A stretch of 23,050 nucleotides of DNA from a virus: positions 1 through 23,050 of IMG/VR virus record IMGVR_UViG_3300010885_019193, one strand, 5' to 3'. The translations under genes were made by a program, and so were the position numbers. Positions 18,262 to 23,050 of this stretch are shown here, piece after piece. The notes beneath the pieces are model-generated. The model had not been told where the DNA came from and made no database searches. It saw only the letters and a list, made by a program, of their open reading frames with translations. Position 1 is the stretch's first letter. Every line of letters starts with the position of its first letter.

Positions 18262-18972
18262 TTATTTCATTACGCTTGGATCTCTTTCATCGCCATAATC
18301 CAACCCCATATTTATACCAAACCCCGCCTTTTGTGCATTAACTCCTTGTAGAGCCAAAACGTCATTGCTATCTGTTGCTTTGCCACCGCTAAAGACTCTT
18401 GCTTTCATGTCTTCCCATTCTTTCTGTCCTTTATTTTGATTTTTATCCCCGTCTAAATCCACACCTTGAATTGCTGCAAGAAACTTTTTTTCTGAATAAT
18501 CTAACTCTCTAAGTACTTCAAGAGTTACCATCAGTTCTGGCATTGATAGATATGTTTCTAGTTCTTGATAATCTTTCCAGATACCCAGCAAAAAAACCTC
18601 TGCTTCAAGTTTTGCTAAATCTAGTGTCTCCCAGGTTTCTCCACTTTTTTCTGCTTGATCTTTTACTGGCTCTTCAGATTTTTGATTAATTTTAATTCCA
18701 GCAGATGAATCTAATATTTTATAAATTGTTGGCATGTCAAAATTATCTTCTATATCTTTAGCGGTAGATGATATTTCTGGACAGTACTGTTTCATACATA
18801 TACGAACACACTCTACTAAGACAGCGATAGATTCATCATCACTTTTTGCTTCTTTTACATTTTCAAATACCTCCATAAATTCACGAAGATATCTTATCTT
18901 TAATGGTATGATTTCTAATTCTTTACCATTAAATAAAAATATTGTTTGATTTTTGTATACCCTGGTTGCCAT
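18262..18972 (-). CDS. Tail assembly chaperone, long form (G domain fused in frame to a T-like domain)
   Basis: This gene encodes 236 residues from the ATG at 18972. Longer versions with TTG or GTG starts back to 19011 would read through the terminator. The ATG is preferred because the short paralog downstream starts with the same MAT-VY motif. Residues 1-98 match that paralog: PLKI, LR-FM-FE, LVECV-I-M-QY-PE and ED-D-PT-Y-I--AG-K. A charged linker follows. Then comes a helical T-like part (ETWETLDLAKLEAEVFLLGI, LRELDYSEKKFLAAIQGVDL) with a Gly-rich end (GFGINMGLDYGDERD) typical of the GT chaperones coded before tape measure genes. In most siphophages the T part is reached by a -1 frameshift; here it is in the same frame. 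An A6 tract at 18645-18650 sits at the junction but is not in the phase of a canonical slippery heptamer. It likely coats the tape measure protein and recruits tube subunits. Confidence 0.75.
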   Translation of the reverse strand: MATRVYKNQTIFLFNGKELEIIPLKIRYLREFMEVFENVKEAKSDDESIAVLVECVRICMKQYCPEISSTAKDIEDNFDMPTIYKILDSSAGIKINQKSEEPVKDQAEKSGETWETLDLAKLEAEVFLLGIWKDYQELETYLSMPELMVTLEVLRELDYSEKKFLAAIQGVDLDGDKNQNKGQKEWEDMKARVFSGGKATDSNDVLALQGVNAQKAGFGINMGLDYGDERDPSVMK

Positions 18973-18980
18973 TATAATCA

Positions 18981-18989
18981 ATTCTACCA
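18981..18989 (-). promoter_or_regulatory. Extended -10 element TGGTAGAAT placed for a leaderless transcript
   Basis: TGGTAGAAT on the minus strand lies immediately after the terminator U run. Only eight bases (TGATTATA) separate it from the ATG at 18972. A start 7-9 nt downstream of the -10 would put the 5' end at or within two bases of the A of the ATG. No SD lies in a usable position before that ATG. Confidence 0.5.
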
Positions 18990-18990
18990 C

Positions 18991-19024
18991 AAACAAAAAA
19001 CCCACCTCCAATTAAGGAAGTGGG
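18991..19024 (-). terminator. Intrinsic terminator after the tail tube gene
   Basis: The minus strand reads CCCACTTCC, loop TTAATT, GGAGGTGGG, then TTTTTTG. The stem is nine pairs with one G-U wobble, GC-rich, followed directly by six U. This is the clearest terminator in the window. It separates the tail tube gene from the chaperone genes, whose first promoter-like box lies only a few bases further on. Confidence 0.85.
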
Positions 19025-19027
19025 CTA

Positions 19028-19056
19028 GTTGTAATCTAAAATTAGATTATTACAAC
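19028..19056 (-). other. Stem-loop directly after the tail tube stop codon
   Basis: On the minus strand GTTGTAATAATCTAA pairs with TTAGATTACAAC: a 5-bp outer stem, a 3-nt bulge (AAT) and a 6-7 bp inner stem with a tiny loop. It starts 4 nt after the TAA and stands just ahead of the intrinsic terminator, so the transcript would end in two consecutive hairpins. It may protect the abundant tube mRNA from 3' exonucleases. Confidence 0.5.
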
Positions 19057-19060
19057 ATTA

Positions 19061-19696
19061 TTATGATGTAACTGTGTGGGTACGGTCAATGATCTTGCCG
19101 TATGATCCAGATGTATCTTCTGGTAGAAGACGGAATGATACTTCAAACATTGAAGCCTCATCACGCTTTGCTGAAACTGTTACGTTTTCAATTGATAGAG
19201 CACGGTATCCAACGTATATGCGCTCTACTGCAGCAGAATCATCACAGTCGCCTGTTCCTGGTCCTATTGCAACAATACCACGCTCAACTGGACATTCTCC
19301 GATGTCTCCAGCATTAAATGATAAAGTTCTTCCAGCAGATGAAGCCTTTGTTCCACTTAGATCATTGTTGTTTCCTGCTAGGGCCAATAGAAGGTTTTCT
19401 AAAGTAGCCTCAGCAAATGCAGTTGCAATGCTAACTTGCATTCCCTGCTTATAAAGTTTTGCAACGTCAAGAATCTGGTCTACCTGGACTTCACCGAAGT
19501 CTGGTTGGAACTGCATTTCAAGTCCGTTTGTTGTGTAACCAACATTGTCATATCCTGCATCAGCAGAGAGAGTGTCTCTGTATGATTCTGATCCTGAAAA
19601 TGCTGGGGACATTGTTGGTACTAAAGTTGTGTCTGCCATATAAAATGCTGCAGCACCAACGATAATGTTTGTTGATGTTCCACGGGTATAAGCCAT
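19061..19696 (-). CDS. Major tail (tube) protein
   Basis: This gene encodes 211 residues of the subunit expected to polymerise into the tail tube. Evidence: it sits between the tail terminator and the tail chaperone genes upstream of the tape measure; its size is right; and it is built of Gly/Ser/Thr-rich strands with the typical small N-terminus MAYTRGTSTNIIVGAAAFYM. Further strands include NGLEMQFQPDFGEVQVDQI, ERGIVAIGPG, IYVGYRALSIENVTVSAKRD and ASMFEVSFRLLPED. A strong SD (AAAGAGGTGA) lies five bases before the ATG. Codon use is visibly more GC-ending than in the surrounding genes (GAC, TCC, CGT, GGC), which fits very high expression. Its own extended -10 lies upstream, and a classical intrinsic terminator preceded by a second hairpin follows the stop, so it may be made largely as a monocistronic message. 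Confidence 0.8.
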   Translation of the reverse strand: MAYTRGTSTNIIVGAAAFYMADTTLVPTMSPAFSGSESYRDTLSADAGYDNVGYTTNGLEMQFQPDFGEVQVDQILDVAKLYKQGMQVSIATAFAEATLENLLLALAGNNNDLSGTKASSAGRTLSFNAGDIGECPVERGIVAIGPGTGDCDDSAAVERIYVGYRALSIENVTVSAKRDEASMFEVSFRLLPEDTSGSYGKIIDRTHTVTS

Positions 19697-19758
19697 TTGT
19701 TCACCTCTTTCTTAAATAGATATTAAGTTGTTTTGGCGTTTTTGTTTCCTCAGACATA

Positions 19759-19767
19759 ATTATAACA
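19759..19767 (-). promoter_or_regulatory. Extended -10 element TGTTATAAT upstream of the tail tube gene
   Basis: TGTTATAAT reads on the minus strand in the 76-nt gap, 62 nt before the tube-gene ATG. A start here would give a leader of about 55 nt ending in the strong SD AAAGAGGTGA. No convincing -35 is visible. A dedicated promoter makes sense for one of the most abundant virion proteins. Confidence 0.5.
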
Positions 19768-19772
19768 TCTTT

Positions 19773-20393
19773 TTATATGACTATTTTTCCGCCTGCTGGC
19801 AATCCTTCTGGGGTCCAATTAGACCCCATCATAATGTCTTTTGAATATTCATCAAAAACTGGCATCGGATGGTAGTCAAACTCAATAATAAACTTGTTGC
19901 CACCATAGGTTCTTGCTGTACCAAAATCAATAATGTCTCTTGCTTCTTCTAATTGATAAACCTTGAATCTATGAAAATAAAATACGTTATTTATAAAATT
20001 AGGGCTTTCTTCTGTTCCTAGGTTAACCTTGCGAATAGAGCACCAATTGTTAACTTCTTCTGCTGTTTCGTCTAGCCTATCCATTAATCTTAAAACTGCC
20101 TCTTGTATTTTTATCATATTTACCGTTGAGTTTTCTGCTGTGGCATAAAAATAATACAAAATTTGTTCTGTTTTTATATGCGGGAATTTACTCTTATTCA
20201 TTCTTGATAATCTATCATAAACACACATGACCCCATCCTGAGATGATGGAAATGTATTAGTTAAATCATCAAGGGTTGATGGGGATGATGGGAAAAATGG
20301 AAGCCTAGTAAAGCCAGCAAGATCTTCTACCTTTGTTTGTAGATATTTATTAATCCAAATTAATGGGGTGTTTAATAGATCTGTATCAGCCAT
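19773..20393 (-). CDS. Tail terminator protein, probable
   Basis: This gene encodes 206 residues. It opens with LLNTPLIWINKYLQTKVEDL, a short amphipathic helix, and continues with alternating strands and a helix (MIKIQEAVLRLMDRLDETAEEVNNW), the layout seen in gpU/gp17-like tail terminator proteins, which cap the tail tube at the head-proximal end. A late strand (GNKFIIEFDYHPMPVFDEYS) fits too. It is the last gene before the major tail tube protein, the usual place for the terminator. The ATG is inside the preceding gene (8-nt overlap). The TAA is followed by a 76-nt gap that contains an extended -10 element for the tube gene. The call is based on order, size and fold pattern. Confidence 0.65.
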   Translation of the reverse strand: MADTDLLNTPLIWINKYLQTKVEDLAGFTRLPFFPSSPSTLDDLTNTFPSSQDGVMCVYDRLSRMNKSKFPHIKTEQILYYFYATAENSTVNMIKIQEAVLRLMDRLDETAEEVNNWCSIRKVNLGTEESPNFINNVFYFHRFKVYQLEEARDIIDFGTARTYGGNKFIIEFDYHPMPVFDEYSKDIMMGSNWTPEGLPAGGKIVI

Positions 20394-21063
20394 GTATTAG
20401 CCCCGCATTCGTTATCCATTTATATCCTACGGACATTCCTTTTGATCTCCCAGAAACTTTGCCTGCACGAATATTTTTTTTGTATAATATTGGATTTTCT
20501 AAATATGCGGCAACCCCGCTTGATCTTAAGAATGCTTGAGTAAAATACTTTTTAAAGAAAGAATCAATTATATTTTCAAAAGCACCAGTAGTTGCATTTC
20601 CTCCTGGACTGTCAACTGTGACGCTACTTTTAGTAAAAACCGTTTCTCCATCTTGTTCAAAAACCAAAACATCAGAATTTCTTGGAGTAATTACAACTGA
20701 AATTCCTTGCTCCATAATTTTTGCCTTGTCGTAGAATGGAACATTTGATCCATTTTTAATTGATGAAGATTGTTTAAAATTTGTCATAAATGATAAACCT
20801 AGATTGCTTACCGTATAGTTTATATCATATAATCTTGCTTCTGGGCTTCCTACCTTAGACCATTCATATATGTAGTGAAGTGCTTGAGGGTTTACCCTTG
20901 CATTTGAGTCAATATACTTTTCTAAGACTTCTTTTACATTTAGTCCAAGGTTTTTAAAAAATACTGATTTACCTGCTTTTACTCCATCCAAATATCCCAA
21001 AGAATATTGAACAATGTTGTTCATTTCTTTTGTAAATTGCTTAGTGTTTACGGATACTCTCAT
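20386..21063 (-). CDS. HK97 gp10-like neck / tail completion protein
   Basis: This gene encodes 225 residues. The N-terminal third is helical (FTKEMNNIVQYSLGYLDGVK), followed by the segment VNPQALHYIYEWSKVGSPEA and then RLYDI, which recalls the central part of HK97-gp10-like proteins that act at the head-tail junction. The middle is beta-rich (ISVVITPRNSDVLVFEQDGE), and the C-terminus is basic (KKNIRAGKVSGRSKGMSVGY). It starts at the ATG in TAATG with the previous stop. It ends in TGA at 20386, eight bases inside the following gene, so translation of the tail terminator is probably coupled. Placement between head closure and tail terminator is the canonical one for this family. Confidence 0.65.
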   Translation of the reverse strand: MRVSVNTKQFTKEMNNIVQYSLGYLDGVKAGKSVFFKNLGLNVKEVLEKYIDSNARVNPQALHYIYEWSKVGSPEARLYDINYTVSNLGLSFMTNFKQSSSIKNGSNVPFYDKAKIMEQGISVVITPRNSDVLVFEQDGETVFTKSSVTVDSPGGNATTGAFENIIDSFFKKYFTQAFLRSSGVAAYLENPILYKKNIRAGKVSGRSKGMSVGYKWITNAGLIHG

Positions 21064-21509
21064 TATATATCCGACCCCTGATTCTCTGAACGGCGTATAG
21101 CCAAAGCATAATAATCTGGATCTCCAAATGGTCCTATAATTGGAGACTGAGACTCTATCTCATATATTGTTGACTTACCAGCCCTTACTCCAGAAGTTTC
21201 TATGTATAGTGGAACATCTGTTCTTGTTCTAATGTTTGTTATAACTACATTTGTTATTGAGTCTGCATTATTTTCTTGTGAAAATCTAATGTCCTTTTTT
21301 GTTCTTCCCATTAAAACTTTTTTTAATGTTATGTTTACATTTGGCTTTACTTCTTGGTCTACCGTTCCATCTTTAGAAAAATTACAGATTATTGTTTTAT
21401 TAAAAACCCAGGTTTTTTGAACATTGCCGTATGCTCCTTGTTCAACTATTGGATAGTAGACATCTGCTTTCATGGGATACATGAAGTCTGTATCTTCGCA
21501 TGATTCCAT
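21063..21509 (-). CDS. Head closure (stopper) protein, probable
   Basis: This gene encodes 148 residues. The start of the mature-looking domain, MYPMKADVYYPIVEQGAYGN followed by VQKTW, is the typical opening of phage head-closure proteins of the SPP1 gp16 / HK97 gp7 type, a small beta barrel that seals the connector after packaging. Later strands include VNITLKKVLMGRTKKDIRF and VVITNIRT. Gene order (adaptor, this gene, gp10-like neck protein, tail terminator) supports the call. The chosen ATG (21509) overlaps the previous stop as TAATG and has only a weak SD. An internal ATG at residue 10 or 13 is a possible alternative, because the first nine residues (MESCEDTDF) lie outside the recognisable domain. 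The stop again overlaps the next start by one base. Confidence 0.65.
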   Translation of the reverse strand: MESCEDTDFMYPMKADVYYPIVEQGAYGNVQKTWVFNKTIICNFSKDGTVDQEVKPNVNITLKKVLMGRTKKDIRFSQENNADSITNVVITNIRTRTDVPLYIETSGVRAGKSTIYEIESQSPIIGPFGDPDYYALAIRRSENQGSDI

Positions 21510-22486
21510 TATAAAATCCCAGGTCTGACAATGTTATTGAGGTACTTGTCTAAAATCTTATCAACTAGAATATTACCAGTTCCATCAAGTAATCTTTTAT
21601 CATATTCAATTTTAAACTGCTCTGTGCTATATGCTTTTACATATCTTTTGTAGTAGTCAAGTTTTCCACATTTAATATCATTAATAAGCATCTTAGTTGC
21701 GTCTTGAATGTCATATGGCACTACCTTGTACCCAGTTTCTAAAAGAATAATATAATCTGTTCCTTCAGAAAATGCCACTCCACCACTAACCGTTTGAACG
21801 TTTCCGCTGTCTTCTGTATCAAATAAAGAGATTGAGTCTGAGTATCCTAATGGTATTCTTGCAGGTTTTCTTTCTGCACGGTTTAAAGCATCTACTGTTT
21901 CTACGGGATCCTTTGTAATTGCAGTCTTGTCTTTTGTTATTAAAAAGTTATATGTAGTTAATGCCGCTGGATCTTCTGATGAGTCATATACTAGTTCTGC
22001 ATTTTCATGTACCGTTAAAATTTTATGTGCTTTATCCCATAATGGAATATAGTCAGTTCCTTGGCCAACAACTTCTAGGTAGGTTCTCTTATAATAAAAT
22101 CCACCGACAACGGAATCAATTATTGTTCTTGCAAGGTTTTCATACTCTGTATATTCTGTAATTTCTGTTGGTGTTGTTCCAAGTGTTGATGGATCTACAT
22201 ATGGCCTTACAATGTCTAAATTATCTTCTAAAACAATATCTCCACGAGAATCCTGAACTCCAGAGACTGTAATGCTTTCGTAAATTGTAACGGGATAAGA
22301 CTTGTCATATTTAAGAAAATTTCCAGTAAGGCTATAAGTTAAAACTTTTTGAGCACTAGAAACAAGAATAATCTCAAGTTCTGTTTGTTCTAGTAGGTCA
22401 TCAATTACAATAATATACTCTGTAGATGCATCTGGAACTGTATAAGAAAGAGTCAGTGGGTATGGGGGAAGTCTAAGTATTTGCAT
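21509..22486 (-). CDS. Head-tail connector/adaptor protein (gp6/gp15-like, probable)
   Basis: This gene encodes 325 residues. The second of the head-completion genes, it follows the SAP-like gene and precedes a head-closure-like gene, which is where siphophages code the adaptor that docks onto the portal. The centre carries helices typical of the adaptor fold: YENLARTIIDSVVGGFYYKR around residues 115-135, and KMLINDIKCGKLDYYKRYVK and VDKILDKYLNNIV near the C-terminus. The first 110 residues are beta-rich (LSYTVPDASTEYIIVIDD) and seem to be an extra domain, since classical HK97 gp6-like adaptors are only about 100 residues long. It starts at ATG in TAATG and ends in another TAATG, so it is co-translated with both neighbours. 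The function rests on gene order and helix pattern rather than a firm family match. Confidence 0.65.
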   Translation of the reverse strand: MQILRLPPYPLTLSYTVPDASTEYIIVIDDLLEQTELEIILVSSAQKVLTYSLTGNFLKYDKSYPVTIYESITVSGVQDSRGDIVLEDNLDIVRPYVDPSTLGTTPTEITEYTEYENLARTIIDSVVGGFYYKRTYLEVVGQGTDYIPLWDKAHKILTVHENAELVYDSSEDPAALTTYNFLITKDKTAITKDPVETVDALNRAERKPARIPLGYSDSISLFDTEDSGNVQTVSGGVAFSEGTDYIILLETGYKVVPYDIQDATKMLINDIKCGKLDYYKRYVKAYSTEQFKIEYDKRLLDGTGNILVDKILDKYLNNIVRPGIL

Positions 22487-22821
22487 TATTTACCGTAATA
22501 ATTCGCTAGTTCTTCTGGTGTTGCGCTACGAACCTTTTTAAGAGTTAGCCATTTTTCTGAGGATTCTTTTGAAACAATATTGTAGCCAGTTATAAGTTGC
22601 CCTACTCCTTGCCAATGAAGATTTCCTAATGAATATACGGCAACCTTTTCATTTATTTTTACTTCTTCTTTTAATTCTTGGGCTGGTTCTGGAACAAAAT
22701 TATTAATAATTTCTAAAATTTCATTTCTTGTTTTTGCCTCATTTATAGCAATATTATTTTTTTTGGCATAGGCTTTTAACTCAAATACTGTTTTTTTACT
22801 TAAATCATTAATAGTAATCAT
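22486..22821 (-). CDS. Small SAP/HeH-like protein between capsid and connector genes
   Basis: This gene encodes 111 residues. Residues about 4-41 form a short helix-extended-helix pattern (TVFELKAYAKKNNI, then AKTRNEILEIIN), as in the HeH/SAP or Rho-N-like modules found in many phage proteins coded just after the major capsid gene. A short acidic linker rich in Pro, Glu and Lys follows. The C-terminal half (VAVYSLGNLHWQGVGQL to ATPEELANYYGK) looks like a small beta domain ending in a helix. The start ATG has a strong AGGAGG six bases upstream. Its stop overlaps the next start by one base (TAATG), so the two are probably translationally coupled. The role is unproven; a structural or head-completion accessory is likely. 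The domain assignment is by eye. Confidence 0.8.
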   Translation of the reverse strand: MITINDLSKKTVFELKAYAKKNNIAINEAKTRNEILEIINNFVPEPAQELKEEVKINEKVAVYSLGNLHWQGVGQLITGYNIVSKESSEKWLTLKKVRSATPEELANYYGK

Positions 22822-22837
22822 ACGAGCCTCCTAAGTT

Positions 22838-22846
22838 ATTATACCA
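22838..22846 (-). promoter_or_regulatory. Extended -10 element TGGTATAAT upstream of the SAP-like gene
   Basis: TGGTATAAT reads on the minus strand just after the capsid hairpin and 16 nt before the ATG at 22821. No good -35 is seen at 17-18 nt. A start site about 7 nt downstream would fall next to the AGGAGG, giving a very short leader. The same TGnTAnAAT pattern recurs in most other gaps of this window. Confidence 0.45.
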
Positions 22847-22852
22847 GAATAT

Positions 22853-22892
22853 GAAGAAGGGAAGCCACTGTTACATGACTTCCCTCTTTCAA
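22853..22892 (-). terminator. Hairpin after the capsid gene (weak terminator or 3' stabiliser)
   Basis: On the minus strand the arm GAAAGAGGGAAG pairs with CTTCCCTTCTTC: eight contiguous pairs including one G-U, one mismatch, then three more, around a 14-nt loop. The downstream tract is pyrimidine rich (TTCTTCATATT) but is not a clean U run. It starts about 13 nt after the capsid stop. It could be a leaky terminator or a 3' end that protects the abundant capsid mRNA. Confidence 0.5.
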
Positions 22893-22905
22893 TTATTTAT
22901 GAGTA

Positions 22906-23050
22906 TTACTCAGAAACGCTATCTGCATCGCCATAAGCAACTGCATCTAGTTCTTCCCATTGAATACCAAAGCGGACGAATACTGTGTATTCAATTGTAT
23001 CCTTCTTTGGCTTGTATTCACGGTTTACAGTAATATCACGTTGGAATCCC
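22906..23050 (-). CDS. Major capsid protein, C-terminal fragment (partial, probable)
   Basis: An open frame enters from the right edge and ends at TAA 22908-22906, giving the last 47 residues of a protein. The segment is beta-rich, with the text VNREYKPKKDTIEYTVFVRF near its start, then GIQWEELDAVAYGDAD. This resembles the C-terminal strand region of HK97-fold major capsid proteins. Position agrees: it lies directly before the SAP-like protein and the head-tail connector genes. Codons (CGT, GTC, CGC, TTC) look more GC-ending than in most neighbours, a trait shared here only with the tail tube gene and expected of a very abundant protein. A hairpin follows the stop. Only the end is visible, so another capsid-associated protein cannot be excluded. 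Identity is inferred from context and a weak sequence resemblance. Confidence 0.65.
   Translation of the reverse strand, partial: GFQRDITVNREYKPKKDTIEYTVFVRFGIQWEELDAVAYGDADSVSE

Noticed and set aside
18645-18650. A6 tract at the G/T junction of the long chaperone as a programmed frameshift site
   Set aside because: In the reading frame the codons are GCA GAA AAA AGT, so the tract is not in the X XXY YYZ phase. A -1 shift would only give a 13-codon tail ending in TGA. Kept as a low-probability alternative.
18973-19011. TTG start at 19011 that would lengthen the long chaperone by 13 residues
   Set aside because: The extra residues would be coded by the terminator stem and U run, and the paralog aligns from the ATG at 18972.
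19701-19757. 18-codon open frame (MSEETKTPKQLNIYLRKR) between tail terminator and tube genes
   Set aside because: It has no SD and its ATG lies at the expected transcription start of the TGTTATAAT element. Its end coincides with the SD of the tube gene. Could be chance in a 76-nt gap.

Overview
This is a 23 kb, AT-rich stretch of a tailed double-stranded DNA phage (Caudoviricetes, siphovirus type: major tail protein, tail assembly chaperones, a giant tape measure and a tail-tip complex, with no sheath gene seen). All credible genes lie on the minus strand, so transcription runs from high to low coordinates. TAA, TGA and TAG all serve as terminators, so there is no sign of stop-codon reassignment. 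The host cannot be fixed from the window. The gene style (Pro-Thr tape measure, a small capsid-adjacent SAP-like protein, TANNNT -10 boxes, one apparently leaderless start) is reminiscent of phages of low-GC Actinobacteria, but that is inference.

Layout in transcription order. (1) 23050-22906: C-terminus of the probable major capsid protein, followed by a hairpin and a promoter-like box. (2) 22821-19773: head-to-tail connection module in the usual order: SAP-like small protein, connector/adaptor, head-closure protein, HK97-gp10-like neck protein, tail terminator; the genes are tightly overlapped, three of the junctions being TAATG. (3) 19696-19061: major tail tube protein, followed by a strong intrinsic terminator. 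(4) 18972-17860: two paralogous tail assembly chaperone genes, one long (chaperone plus T-like extension already fused in frame) and one short, instead of the usual single gene with a ribosomal frameshift. (5) 17840-8388: a 3150-residue tape measure protein carrying an apparent kinase-fold insertion, seven 34-residue tryptophan repeats and a Thr-Pro/Ser-Pro rich rod. (6) 8388-700: tail tip and adsorption genes, with a distal-tail-like protein, a 1502-residue tip/hub protein with a lectin-like insert, and four smaller beta-rich proteins. (7) 698-22: a 62-residue zinc ribbon protein and an HTH protein overlapping it by 55 nt.

Regulation that can be read: most of the few intergenic gaps hold an extended -10 element of form TGnTAnAAT on the coding strand (22838, 19759, 18981, 18220, 1158, and probably 1-9 at the window edge). 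Only the one near 1158 has a good -35 (TTGACT, 18-nt spacer). The two highly expressed genes (capsid and tail tube) are each followed by a hairpin and then a new -10 box, which would uncouple their expression from the genes downstream.

Most interesting items: the kinase-like domain inside the tape measure protein (K1076, E1087, D1158-x4-N1163, D1171 or D1179), which could be an effector carried in the tail and delivered with the genome; the duplicated chaperone genes, which may replace frameshifting as the way to set the chaperone ratio, with one copy apparently leaderless and the other carrying a strong SD; and the recently expanded 34-residue repeat block.
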